64,000 nt of DNA from Vombatus ursinus (Eukaryota > Chordata > Mammalia > Diprotodontia > Vombatidae). Below are positions 12,091 to 22,590 of the stretch, in pieces (position 1 is the first letter of the stretch; each line of letters starts with the position of its first letter). A program made the position numbers and the translations under genes. The stretch covers positions 22,427,149 through 22,491,148 of the forward strand of contig NW_020954610.1 of the NCBI RefSeq assembly GCF_900497805.2. Direction: 5' to 3'. A model generated the notes under the pieces. That model saw only the letters and a list, made by a program, of their open reading frames with translations, was not told the DNA's origin and ran no database searches.

Positions 12091-12679
12091 TATATTAACA
12101 ATTAGTAAATTATCAACCCCCTACCATTTACCAGGGATTGTAAAAGTATTCCTGCAGAATGTCAGTCACTAGTTGAGACCCCAACAAATCCAAGGAAGGT
12201 AAGTGGTGAGACGGAGAAGGGGGAAGAGAGAGGGAGACAGACAGACATACAGACAGAGACAGAGACAGAAAGAACAGCCAGAGAAAACACTTGGAGTCAG
12301 ATATGACCAGTTGTGAACAAGGAATAACAAGAAGGTCAATGTAAAAGGATCTTTTAGTAAGTAGAGGGGAGTAAGGGTACAACTGGACAAAAAAAGTCTA
12401 AGTAGGATAGTGTTGTGCTAAGAGTTTATCCTCACTTAGAGTTGTTCCAGATGTGTAATGTGTACCTATGTATTTGTGTGTTGGGGGTGGGGAGGTAATG
12501 AGATGAATGGAGGGTATTTAGGATGAAAATAGGACCCATAGAGGCATAGGTGGCTAAAAATTGTACATATATAGCAACAAGATTATAAAAAAGTACTGTT
12601 AAAATTTAATAACTCTGTTCAACCCAATGATCAAGCATTATCCCTGAGGACTGATAAAGAACACTGCTCACTGAAAAAG
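12091..12679. other. unassigned DNA with a purine microsatellite
   Basis: It contains an imperfect GAGACAGACAGA repeat at about 12,209-12,275. Otherwise nothing is recognised. Confidence 0.35.
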
Positions 12680-12825
12680 AGTGTGTATGTGTGTGTGTGT
12701 GTGAGAGAGGGACAGAGAGAGAGAGAAACAGAGACAGACAGAGACAGAGAGGGAGGGAGGGAGGAACGGATAGAGAGAGAGAGAGACAGAGACAGAGAGA
12801 GAGAAAGAGAGAGAGATAGATACTG
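12680..12825 (+). repeat. (TG)n-(GA)n compound microsatellite
   Basis: A TG run (12,681-12,702) passes directly into about 120 bases of GAGAGACAGA/GGGAGGGAGG units. The whole tract is a simple sequence repeat. Confidence 0.92.
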
Positions 12826-12974
12826 TATTAATAAATAGAAGTAAGAGTCATTTTAATAGATAATATATGAATGTGATTATAGTGATTATTTTTGAGAGAA
12901 AGAAATACAATAGAGCTAGAAATATATTTAGGTGTAGGCATAGATATGGATATTGACATTGGTTTAGATAATAT

Positions 12975-13112
12975 AGATATATGAAGCACTTGTTCTGGGC
13001 AACATAGCAAATTAGGAATAGAAGACATGAGGACCAAAACTGGTATAAACCTTGCCCTTGGGGAGTTTATATTCTATTAGGGGAAATGGGATAGCATAAA
13101 TCATGGAAACCA
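12975..13112 (-). repeat. L2 LINE 3' UTR fragment
   Basis: 'gaagcacttgttctgggcaac', 'ccttgcccttggggagtttata' and 'ctattaggggaaatgg' are the reverse complement of the L2 3' UTR block that runs 'ccattagactgtgagctccttgagggcaggg'. It is diverged. Confidence 0.5.
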
Positions 13113-13149
13113 ATGTGGGAACTCTCCTACTTGCCTTTTTTTTTTTTGC

Positions 13150-13595
13150 CATTGAGAGGCCTTCATAGACTTGTTATAGCCTATTTCTTCCAAGCTTAAC
13201 TATACTCTTTAGTGCACATCACCTTTATGACTTAAATGTTCCAGCCAACCTGGTAAATTTGCTATTCCCTAAACTTACCATTCCTTCTCCCACTTCTATG
13301 CCCTCCAATGCCTGAAATTCACTCTCTCCTTCTTTCTCTTTCATAGGTTATCTGAATTTCTATATGACTAGGCTCATATGCTATCTCTCACCCTCCATGG
13401 TCTCTCACCCTTTCAAATGCTTTGATATATACTTATATTTTCACATATGGCATCAACATCTTTCTACTCCCCCCCCACCCACACTGGATCATGTACTGCT
13501 TAGTGGGGAACTATTTTTCATTTTCTTTTTGTATCCCCAAGACCTAGCACAAGACTTTGCCCACAGTCAGTATTCAATAAATATTTGTTTGATTT
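13150..13595 (+). repeat. L2 LINE, 3' end
   Basis: Pyrimidine-rich L2 blocks appear in sense order: 'ccttcatagacttgttatagcc', 'tgttccagccaacctgg', and finally 'tttgtatccccaagacctagcac' and 'cagtattcaataaatatttgttt'. The last is the diagnostic L2 terminus (AGCACAGTGCCTGGCACATAGTAGGTGCTTAATAAATG in the family; here shortened). It ends at about 13,590 with no long tail. Confidence 0.68.
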
Positions 13596-14353
13596 TTGCC
13601 ATAAACACAAAATAAATAGAAATGACCCAACTTCATCTGAATTGTGGAGGAAATTATTCCAGATTTCAGTATTTAAATAGAAGTTACACTCCTTACTTGC
13701 TTAAGTTTTTTTTTTGCTACAGATATTATATAATACTGTTTTTAATTTCCATATTGCTCACAATCATTGCATTTATTTTCTCCAATCTCATCGGTTTCTT
13801 AAGTTTACTTCAAGACCAAAGGTACACAAGCATTTTCTTTAAATATTTCTGGAATTCTTTAGCCTCACAGTTTGAGTTCTTCAGAATTTTTAAAGTTAAT
13901 TTTATCCAATTTTAGTTAGCCTCATCTTACCTCTGGAATTTTCTTCATTTTGTTCTCTTTATTTTGGAATACTCTTAGATTTAAGTATAGATGATAACAT
14001 AGATACATTGCAGACTCACCTCTCTCTTCTTCTGCTAAACAGGATTATAGTATCTGAATGTCTATGTAATTTTTGAGAGTCAAAAGTATTCCAGACACCT
14101 ATTTTGTACTATATGTACTATGCTATAGTATATTTTTCTTATTGCAGCACAGAATTCCTGAGGTTATTCATTGTTTGTTCATACAAAATGAACTAAAAAT
14201 GTGAAAAATTATGCTGGCAAACAGGTTACAAGGGAATATTTTTACGAGTCAAAAAAAAACTTACAAATTTATAATCTACCCTTACTTGGTTGCAAAATAT
14301 TTATACCCATAAAGTAAAATAAAATTTCATTTATGTAAAGAAACTGATACTAA
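13596..14353. other. no recognisable feature
   Basis: AT-rich sequence. A 97-codon open frame at 13,622-13,915 is dominated by F, I, L, S and Y, as expected of translated AT-rich DNA, and resembles no family I know. I do not call it a gene. Confidence 0.3.
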
Positions 14354-16515
14354 GGGTAGAGCCAAGATGGTGGAGAAAAGACAGAGACTTCCCTGAGCAC
14401 TCCCCAAACTCCTCTAAAAATCTTTAAATGATACCATAAAACAATTTCTGGAGTGGCAGAACCCACAAAAGGATGAGGTGAAATAATTTTCCAGTCATTA
14501 TGCCCAAAGGGCTCTAAAATAGTGCATACCTTTTTATCTAACAATAGCACTACTAAGTCTGTATCCCAAAGAGAACATAAAAAATGGGAAAGGACCCATG
14601 TATACCAAAGTATTTATAGCAGCTCTTTTTGTTGTGGCAAAGAATTGGAAATTGAGAGGATGTCCATCAATTGGGGAATGGCTGAACAAGTTGTGATATA
14701 TAGATGTAATGGAATAATATTGTGCTGTAAGAAATAATGAGCAGACAGATTTCAGAAAAGAAAAAACTCAGAAAGATTTCCATGACATGATGCTGAGTGA
14801 AGTGAGCAGAACCAGGAGAACATTATACATAGTAACAGCAGCATTGTGTGATGACCAACTTTGTTAGACTTAGAGCTTCTCAGCAATACAATGATCTAAG
14901 ACAGTTTCAAAAGACTCATGATGGAAAATGCTGTCCACATCCAGAGAAAGAACTATGGAGTCTGAATGCAGATTGATGCATAATATTTTCTTTCTTTTTG
15001 TTGTTGTTTCTTTTTTCTTTCTCATGGTTTGTCCCTTTTGTTTGGATTCTTCTTGCATATGATTAGCATATATCAAATTGCAGGCCATCTTGGGGAGGGA
15101 GGGGGAAAATATGGAATTCAAAATCTTATAAAAGTGAATGTTGTAAACTAAAAAGAAATAAATAAGATAGATAGATACATATATGCATAGATAATTAAAC
15201 AGACAAACAAGTAAATACATAAGATAATTTTTCAGCTAAAGACAAATTAGAAGGTCAGCAGGAAAGGTCTGTCTCACTGGGGTGATAGTGGAGCCCAGTT
15301 CTGAGGAGGTTCTGCCAGCACAGACCCAGCCCCAGCAAACTAGGAGCAAGCCTTGGGAGCTGTTGAATCAGGAGTGACAGTAAACTCTTTTGGAGCTCTC
15401 ATCCCACAGATGGTAAGAAAGTGGGGTAAACAACTGGTCAGAAGGAGATTGCAAGTGTCTCTTTGCTAGAAGTGAGGCAGGAATCTGTTGCTTTGCCAAT
15501 ACTTGGCTCTGGGTTGCAGTCTTGAGTGGCAGTATCTGGGTGAGGAGGAGCACTAGGACATGAGAGCTTGGGGCTGCAGTGGAGCATGGACCCTCATCAC
15601 AATTCCAGGGCAGAAAAGAGTGCTTGTGGTCACTGACAGACCAGAGCACAGCCCAGGAGAGTAGTAAACACACCTCTTCTTAGATCATATCACCTTGGAA
15701 GAACTAAAAACTGACCGGTCCCTAGAAGTATTTCTGCACAAAACCCCTGAAGCTTGGGACAGTGTGTCTTCCACCCTGGAAGCAGAGCCACACTTTAACA
15801 AAGAGTTAAAAGTCAAGAAATAGTCTGGGAAAATGAGCAAAGAACAGAAAAAAATCTGAGCATTGAAAGTTATTATGATGACATGAATATCAAAACACAC
15901 ACTCAGAAGAAGATAACAAAGTCAAAACTCCTACACCCAAAGCATCCAAGAAAAAATATGAATTGGTCTCAGACAAAGAGGAGCTAAAAAAAAGATTTTG
16001 AAAAGCAGGTAAGAGAGGTAGAGGAAAAATTAGAAAGAAACATGAGTGATGCAAGAAAATAATGAAAAATGAATCTATAGCTTGGTAGAGAAGAGATAAA
16101 AAAATACTGAAGAAAATAACACCTTTAAAAAAAAGACTAGGCCAAAAGGTAAAAGAAGTATAAAAAGCCAATGAGGAAAAGAACATCTTAAAAAGCAGAA
16201 TTGGTCAAATGGGAAAAAAAGAACAAAAATTCATTAAAGAAAAAAAATCCTTAAAAAGTAGAATTGGCCAAATGGAAAAGGAGGAACAAAAAGTCACTGA
16301 AGAAAATAATTGCTTAAAAATTAGAATGGAGCAAATGGAAGCTAATGACTACGAGAAATCAAAAAAGAATAAAACAAAATGAAAATAATGAAAAAAATGA
16401 AAACTGTGAAATATCTCATTGGAAAAACAACTGACTTGGGAGATAGATGCAGGAAAGATAATTAAAAAAATATTGAACTACCTGAAATTCATGATTATAA
16501 AAAGAGCCTAGACAT
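14354..16515 (+). mobile_element. L1/HAL1 5' part (5' UTR + ORF1), interrupted by a younger L1
   Basis: The outer element starts with AGAGCCAAGATGGTGGAG, the L1 5'-end signature, and continues to 14,494. After an inserted L1 (14,495-15,223) it resumes with the rest of the 5' UTR and ORF1 to about 16,515, where it stops abruptly inside the ORF1 C-terminal region ('gaaattcatgattataaaaagagcc'). ORF1 is heavily broken but retains the coiled-coil units (RIGQMEKEEQKVTEENN). The 3' half is missing. The next sequence is a minus-strand ORF1, so the junction at about 16,520 is a head-on rearrangement. Confidence 0.75.
14495..15223 (+). mobile_element. 5'-truncated L1 (ORF2 C-terminus + 3' UTR) nested in an L1 5' UTR
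   Basis: Translated parts read FIAALFVVAKNWKLRGCPSI and GEWLNKL, the L1 ORF2 C-terminus. They are followed by 'ctgagtgaagtgagcagaacc', 'ccagagaaagaactatggag', the 3' UTR and an A-rich/GATA tail. The flanking 12-bp direct repeats ataattttccag (14,483-14,494) and ataatttttcag (15,224-15,235) match at 11 of 12 positions and mark a target-primed insertion. It is about 730 bp long, which is normal for 5' truncation. Confidence 0.82.
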
Positions 16516-16524
16516 CATCTTTCT

Positions 16525-16840
16525 ACCCTGCTAGGGCTTGTGTGATTCTAATTGTGGCACCATCATATTTAAATTGATTTTTTTCTTGTTGCTTTTAATA
16601 TTTTATCCTTGATCTGGGAGTTTTGGAATTTGACTGTAATATTCCTATGAGTTTAACTCATAGGATCTCTTTCAAGTGGTGATCAATGGATTTTTTTTCC
16701 TATTTCTACTTTCTCCACATGTTCTAATGCTTCAGAACAATTTTCTTTAATTATGTCTTGTATAATTGTATCAAGATTGTTTATCTTGATTATAGCTTTC
16801 AGGTAGTCCAATTATTCTTATGTTTTCTGTTCTTGATCTC
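16525..16840 (-). repeat. L1 ORF1 fragment (second ORF1 subfamily)
   Basis: The reverse complement matches the ORF1 C-terminal region of the 59.7-62.7 kb element rather than the other ORF1s here. Shared blocks are 'gggcttgtgtgattctaattgtggcac', 'tatccttgatctgggag' and 'ttcagaacaattttctttaatta'. It carries two short perfect palindromes at 16,643-16,665 and 16,829-16,852. Only the C-terminal part is present. Confidence 0.65.
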
Positions 16841-16852
16841 CAGATCAAGAAC

Positions 16853-18097
16853 AATTCCAGAACAGCTCTAGAATTTGGGTATAATGTTCCTGGGTGTTTT
16901 TATTTTGGGATCTATTTCAAGAAGTGATTGCTACATACTTTCTATTCTCTGGATCTAGGATACAAGAGTAGCTTTACTTGATAATTTCTTGAAATATGAT
17001 GTCTAGGCTTTTTGTTGTTGTTGTTGTTCATGGCTTCCAAGCAGTCCAATAATTCTTTTTTAAATTAATTTATTTTGATTTATCAATAATCACTTCCATA
17101 AGCTTTTGAGTTTTAAATTTTTCTCTCCCTCCATACTCCCTTCCCTCCCCAAAATGTCATGCAATCTGATATAGTCCAATAATTCTTAAAGTATGACTCT
17201 GATTTATTTTCCAGGGCAATAGTCTTACAATGAGATATTTCGTATTTTTTTAAATTTTTTCAATTTTGTTTTATTTTTGTTCTTGATCACTCATGGTAGC
17301 TTACAACTATTGCCCAATTCTAATTTTTAAGGAATGATCTTCTTTATTGAGCTTTTGTACTTCCCTTTTTATTTATTCATTCTACATTTTAAGGTGCTTT
17401 TTTCTTCAGTTTTTTTTTTTCTCTTCTTTTTACAATTTGGTCAACTGTGTTTTTTAAGGAGCTCATCTCTTAAATGGATTTTTGTTCCTATTTTACTCTT
17501 TAGCCGATTCTGTTTTTTTTAAGATGTTATTTTCTTTATGCCTCCTTTACCAAGCTGTTGACTACTTTTCATGATTTTTTTTTATATTTTGCATTTCTAC
17601 TCCCAATTTTTTCTTACAATTATGACCTGGGTCCATGCTCCTGCTAGTACCTCTCCTCACCTGAGACTGTGACCTAGAACCACTTGTGGGCAATGCAACA
17701 AAGATTTTATCCCAGTATCAGCAAATGGTTGCCAGTAATCTTGTTCTGACCAGTTGTTTGACCCCTTTACTTACTGTAGGATAAAAATTTCAGAACTCTG
17801 TGCTGCTGCCTATTCAATCCCCGCCCCCCCCCCGCCTCCCCAGAGCCTGCTGCTGGCTTGCTGGATGGGGCCTAAGCTGCTGCTGGACTGCATTCCATTT
17901 TCATTCCAATGAGACTGACCTTTCCAACAAACCTCCTAAGTTGTCATGGGCTGGGAAATTTTTTCACTTTGTACTTTTTGCTGATTTTGACATTACAGAA
18001 CTTATTTTGAAAGGTTATTTTAATCTCATTTTGAGATGTATTTGGGTGATCTCAGGTGAGTCCCTGCCTTTACTTTGTCATCTTTTCTATGCCTCAT
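16853..18097 (-). mobile_element. L1/HAL1 5' half (ORF1 + 5' UTR), with a nested L1 tail
   Basis: Minus strand from 18,097: a 5' UTR beginning near GGCATAGAAAAGATGAC, the first ~800 bp of L1 5' UTR, then ORF1 blocks. These include the coiled coil (17,300-17,500) and the RRM-like/C-terminal regions ('ttcttgaaatatgatgtctaggc', 'atgttcctgggtgttttta') to about 16,853. It is interrupted at 17,058-17,172 by a 115-bp L1 3' end. Nothing of ORF2 remains, and the 3' part is cut off at the neighbouring ORF1 fragment. Confidence 0.72.
17058..17172 (-). mobile_element. 115-bp L1/HAL1 3'-tail insertion with perfect 15-bp TSD
   Basis: The insert is only the last ~115 bp of an L1/HAL1 3' UTR with its A-rich tail, in minus orientation. 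The pattern 'aatcacttccataagcttttgag...ccctccccaaaatg' equals the 3' ends at 3.7, 30.2 and 56.7 kb. A perfect direct repeat agtccaataattctt (17,043-17,057 and 17,173-17,187) flanks it. Removing it restores a continuous ORF1 sequence. Confidence 0.9.
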
Positions 18098-18282
18098 TCC
18101 TATCTTTTTCTGAAACTTCACTTTCAAGCATCATGAATTACTACCTAATTTTGTTTTTATTCCTCATGTCTTCTAAACTTCTTTGCAGTAATTAATCCTG
18201 TTATTTGATCTCTCCTCCATAATGTGTTCTAGTTCCTTTCATTCTTATCATTCTCTGCCATTAAAGTAAGAACTATAGCTGA

Positions 18283-18306
18283 TTGTGTGTGTGTGTGTGT
18301 GTGTGT
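18283..18306 (+). repeat. (TG)n microsatellite
   Basis: A pure TG run of about 12 units, followed by TACACATA. Confidence 0.95.
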
Positions 18307-18319
18307 ACACATATGAATA

Positions 18320-18450
18320 TAGCTTCAGGTGTGGTCTTCCTCAAATAGAATGTAACATTCCTGAAGACAGGGACTGTCTCGCTTTTTTATTTGCATCCTC
18401 ACTTAACACTTTATTTGATATAGAATAAGGGTTTAATATTTTTTATATTT
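18320..18450 (+). repeat. L2 LINE 3' end fragment
   Basis: 'aatagaatgtaacattcctgaagacagggactgtctcgc' followed by 'tttgcatcc' and 'gaataagggtttaat' is the L2 terminal block (GTAAGCTCCTTGAGGGCAGGGACTGTC...) in sense. The degraded end lies near 18,450. Confidence 0.6.
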
Positions 18451-18689
18451 TTTTCATTCTCTGACACTGCACTCCTCTGATTCTTCTACTTTCCCCAGTA
18501 ATTCCTATTAATTCCTTTTTCAGTACCTACCAACTTACTGCAGACCTTGATCAAGGTATGACTATATAATTGTCAGCTACTTGCAGAAGTGATATTTCAT
18601 ATGCTTATAAGACTCCCTTAAGACTATTGAGATTATTTCCTGATGATTACCTCAAATCTTTCCAACAAAAATCAGCAATACTGTGATTA

Positions 18690-20165
18690 TTTCCATCTCC
18701 CTTCTAGCAAAAAGATTCATGGCTCTCCATTGTCTACTGAATGAATTCCATACTTCTAATTTTATCATGAAAGGCTTTCCAGAATTGTATTCCAACTTAC
18801 CTTTCCTGTCATACTTCATTGAATGTGTCTTAACATACCCTGAACACCAAGAAAACAGGACTACACGTCACTCTCTTAATATACCCTGAACTTACCCTCA
18901 TTTGTACCTTTGCTCACAGTGTCCTCTAGGGCTATAATGTTTTCTTCTTGTCTCTATCAAATAATGTAATACCTTCTTTCCCAAGCTCAAATCACTGCTT
19001 CTTCATAAATTCTTCCATTATATATGAACAGGCAGTTTACATATGAAGAAATCAAAGCTATCTATACTCATATGAAAAAATGCTTTAAATTACTATTGAT
19101 TAAAGAAATGTAAATTAAAACAACTCTAAGGTATCATCTCACAACTATCAGATTGCCTATTATGTCAGATAAGGAAAATGATAAATGTTGGAGGGAATGT
19201 GGGAAAATTGGGACATCAATGCACTGCTGGTAGAGTTGTGAACTGTTGTAACTGTTTTGGAGAACAATTTAGAACTATTCCTTAAGAGCTATAAAACTGT
19301 GCATACTCTTTGATCCAGTAATTCTATTACTAGTTCTGTATCCCAAAGAGATAAAAGAAAAGGGAAAAGGACCTATTTTTGTAAGGGTATTTATGGCATC
19401 TCTTTTTGTGAGAAAAATCAGAAACTGAAGGGATGCCTATCAATTGGGATATGGCAGAACAAGTTGTGGCATATGATTGTAATAGAATAGTATTGTGCTA
19501 TATGAAATAATAAGCAAGATAATTTCCAAAAATATTGGAAAGATTCACATGAACTTATACAGAGTGAAGTGAGTAGAATGTGAGTAACATTCTACACAGT
19601 AGGAATATTGTATCATGAACACATATGAATGACTTAGCTATTCTCAACAATGCAATGATCCAAGAAAATCCTAAAGGAGCTAAGATGAAAAATGTTATCC
19701 ACCTCCAGAGAAAAAACTGATAGAGTCTGAATACAGACTAAAGTATATTATTTTTCACTTTCTTTCTTTATTCTTTTTTTGTTGTTGTATGAGTTTTCTG
19801 CCACAAAATGACTAATTTGGAAATTGCACACATATAACCTATATCAGATTGCTTAATCTCTCAAGGAGAGGGAGGAAATGAATTTAAAATTCAAATTAAA
19901 AAAGAATGTTAAACATATTTTACATGTAATTGGGGCAAAACAAAATAGTATTAAAAATAAATTCTTCCAACCACCAAAGCTAAAAATGATTTCTTCTCCA
20001 TTAGATTTTATAGTATTTTGTATTATTCTTCACTTAGGATATTCTATTTACTAGACTGTAACTTTTTAAATGTAAAGACTATTTCTTTTTTTTTTCAAGC
20101 TAATATAGCACCTTACATGTAATAAGGGCTTCAAAATTATTCATTGAATCAGTGAATATATTGAA
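18690..20165 (+). repeat. L2 LINE 3' portion, split by an L1 at 19,018-19,956
   Basis: The left part (to 19,017) shows L2 blocks in order: 'gctctccattgtctactgaatg', 'atgaaaggctttccagaattg', 'ttccaacttacctttcctg', 'tgtacctttgctcacagtgtcc' and 'ccaagctcaaatcactgcttctt'. The right part (from 19,970) continues with 'tagactgtaactttttaaatgtaaagact' and the L2 terminus 'atagcaccttacatgtaataaggg...ttcattgaatcagtgaa'. The continuity across the L1 shows that the L2 was in place first. Confidence 0.72.
19018..19956 (+). mobile_element. 5'-truncated L1 (ORF2 C-terminus + 3' UTR) with perfect 13-bp TSD
   Basis: The sequence covers the ORF2 C-terminal zinc-knuckle-like region: 'gaaatcaaagctatctatac' (EIKAIY), 'gggaatgtgggaaaattggga' (ECGKIG) and 'cactgctggtagagttgtgaac' (HCWxSCE). 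It runs on through 'gaagtgagtagaatg', the 3' UTR and an A-rich end. The direct repeat ataaattcttcca occurs at 19,005-19,017 and 19,957-19,969 without mismatch. The 13-bp repeat and the repaired L2 on both sides make this insertion unambiguous, but the body is diverged and non-coding. Confidence 0.92.
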
Positions 20166-20214
20166 AACACAAAGGTAAATGCCAGAAAGTAACATTGTAT
20201 CTAATAATAACTAA

Positions 20215-20390
20215 TAGTTATCACATGCATTATGGATTGTAAAGGCCTCTGCATAGATCATTCCCTTTGATTCTCACACCAATTCTGTGAAGTCAGTACT
20301 GTTTATTCTTGCCATAATCCAGATACATAAATTGAAGTTCAGTTATTTTAAATTACTTTCCCAGGGTCATTTGGATTATAAATTTCTAAT
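20215..20390 (-). repeat. MIR/CORE-SINE with L2-like tail, split by a younger SINE
   Basis: 'gattgtaaaggcctctgcatagatcattccctttgattctcacacc', 'ccataatccagatacataaattgaag' and 'aattactttcccagggtcat' are the reverse-complement order of a MIR-type element (GATGAGGAAACTGAGG...CCAGGGTCA). It may resume after the SINE at 20,538-20,600 ('tgtctggtggtaggttttgaa'). It is old and diverged. Confidence 0.55.
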
Positions 20391-20537
20391 GGGGGCAGCT
20401 AGGTGGCACAGAACACCAGTCCTGGAGTCCGAAGGAGCTGAGTTCAAATTCAGACTCAGACCAGACACTTGACGCTTACAAACTTTGTGAGCCTGGGCAA
20501 GTCACTCAACTTCAATTGCCTCACCAAAAAAAAAAAA
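20391..20537 (+). repeat. tRNA-derived marsupial SINE, full length
   Basis: It begins GGGGGCAGCTAGGTGGCACAG, carries 'ctgagttcaaattcagactcag' (B-box-like GTTCAAATC region), then 'gggcaagtcactcaacttcaattgcctcacc' and a 12-A tail. It sits inside the older MIR-like element. It is about 147 bp, the expected size. Confidence 0.92.
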
Positions 20538-20600
20538 TGTGTCTGGTGGTAGGTTTTGAATAATAGGTATTCATATCTCTAAGTTTTGGGCTTTCTTTTA

Positions 20601-21811
20601 TGCCAATTAGCTGTCTCTGGGGAAAAATAAGATTACATATTCAGTATTCTAAAGTATATTCCAACAAGAAAAAGAGATTACTTAGGAGGAGTTTTTCTCA
20701 TATTTGTCTCAAGGTTTTGGTAATTGTCCTGATTTCAGAGTTCTTTGCCATATGCCCCACAAGATGATAGTAGGGTTATGCTCCCCACATGATGAAATTA
20801 AAAAAGCAATTTTTAGTTGGTATAAAGTGTAAGACTGTAACAACTTCACCCAAACTTCTACTCTTCTCCCGCACATAGGAAAAGAGAAATATATATGGAG
20901 TATGTTTTATTTTAACAGTAGTTATTTGGATAACTTCTAATCTATTAAAATAATTCACATTCAAATATAACTTGTAAAATAATCTTCTGTAGTATGCTGA
21001 TTAGAAAAAAAATTCCTAACTTTTAGAAAAGTAGAAGAAACAAAGTAAATAATCAGTAATAATAGTAATCAGTAATAATGTTCATTTTGGAGATTGCCAT
21101 GAAATCTAGAATACACTAATTGTCAGAAAAATATACTTCAGGGAATAGAGGAAGCTTTAGGGAAATAATCAGGGTTTAGGGGTCATTTTTGGTTGAAATA
21201 TCTTTCAAAATGCATCTCTATTGATCAACAGGTTTCATTTGACTGATTGTCTAATTAAGTAGGTATGTCAGATTCCTTTATTTCTATCCTTCCTGAAGAG
21301 ATTGCTCCAAGATAGAAAAGAACTATTTTTCAATCAAGAATATCCTTTTAAAAACAACCCATTTTCTTTCCCACCTATGTAAGCTGTAAAATTTAGCAGG
21401 AAATCTGGGCTCAAAACAACATTCACCTCAGGAAGACTAGAGCCAAAGAGAGCCTGAAATAGCTTTCAGAAGCCACATCCACCTTAATTATCTAGGTAAA
21501 AAGCCTGGGGCAAAGGTAAATCAAGTTCTAAGCAGTAGTGTGCTGGAACCTGCTCAGACAAGCTCTTTATAGGCAATTGTAATATTTTCAGTGTATGCCT
21601 TAACACCTTGAAGATCAGCAAATGGTACAAATCAGGACCTATTTTGTTTATTGTTTAAATTTTAATGATAGAGAAAATATTAATGCTGTAGATTAAACTT
21701 AATAGTGTGTCTTTGGTATCTTTTTGTTTTGAGAGTGGATTGTGAAACATCTGCCCCTTAACACAAAGGATACTTATTTGTGATCTAGGGTTGCCTAGAT
21801 GAGCAAACTTT
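20601..21811. other. no recognisable feature
   Basis: Unique-looking AT-rich DNA. No motif, repeat head or coding signal could be recognised. Confidence 0.3.
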
Positions 21812-22385
21812 ATATATATATAATATATAAATTATATATATATAAATTATATATGTATATGTATGCATACATATATGTGTGTAATATACATACATATATG
21901 TGTATGTATATTATATATACTATGTATATATTATATATACATATATGTGTATATCATATATACATATATGGGTATATTGTATATACATATGTGTGTATAT
22001 TATATATATGTGTGTGTGTGTATCATATGTGTGTATGTGTATATATCTGTATATTTACATACATACATATATGTGTGTATGTGTTTGCATATATACACAC
22101 ATATGTGTGTATATGTGTATATGTATATGTGTATATATACACACATATATACTCATATATATTTGTATAGTGTGTATATATTTATATTTAATGTATATAT
22201 ATGTGTTTCTGTATTTAATGTATATATGTGTGTGCGTGTTTGTATACATGTAGTAATATATACACACATACACATACTACATTGCTGTTTATATGTATAT
22301 ATATTTTTTTACTACATATATACTATAATGTGAAGATCTATATCTATATACCTATACATGTATCTCTTTTTATATCTATAGAAGG
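21812..22385 (+). repeat. TA/TATG/TGTA compound microsatellite (about 570 bp)
   Basis: A long tract of TATATA, TATGTGTG, CATACATATATG and GTGTGTAT units. Long open frames run through it in several phases on both strands, made almost wholly of Y, I, C, V, M, H and T. These are simply translated dinucleotide repeat and are not genes. Confidence 0.95.
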
Positions 22386-22394
22386 AGGAAACAA

Positions 22395-22590
22395 GGAACA
22401 GCTAAAAGAACACCGGACTTGAAGTTGGATAATCCTGGCTCAAATCACAGCTCTTTCACTAGCTCTCTAAGCCTGAACAAGTCACTTAGTTTCTCTGATC
22501 CATAGTTTCCTCAACAGTTAAATGAAGTGGATACAAAAGATTATCTCTAACGTCCCTTCCAAGTCTAAGCCTATAATCCTATGATCCTAA
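22395..22590 (+). repeat. MIR (CORE-SINE)
   Basis: MIR blocks in sense order: 'acaccggacttgaagttgg', 'ctggctcaaatcacagctctttcac', 'cctgaacaagtcacttagtttctctg', 'atagtttcctcaacagttaaatgaagtgg' and 'aacgtcccttccaagtctaa'. It is near full length and diverged, consistent with an ancient mammal-wide element. Confidence 0.8.

Noticed and set aside
14870-15220. 116-codon minus-strand frame
   Set aside because: It is antisense to the L1 3' end and tail at 14.5-15.2 kb.
21799-22333. Overlapping open frames of 117-156 codons in the TA/TG satellite
   Set aside because: They are translated microsatellite (Y, I, C, V, H and T only), open on both strands, with no start context or codon bias.
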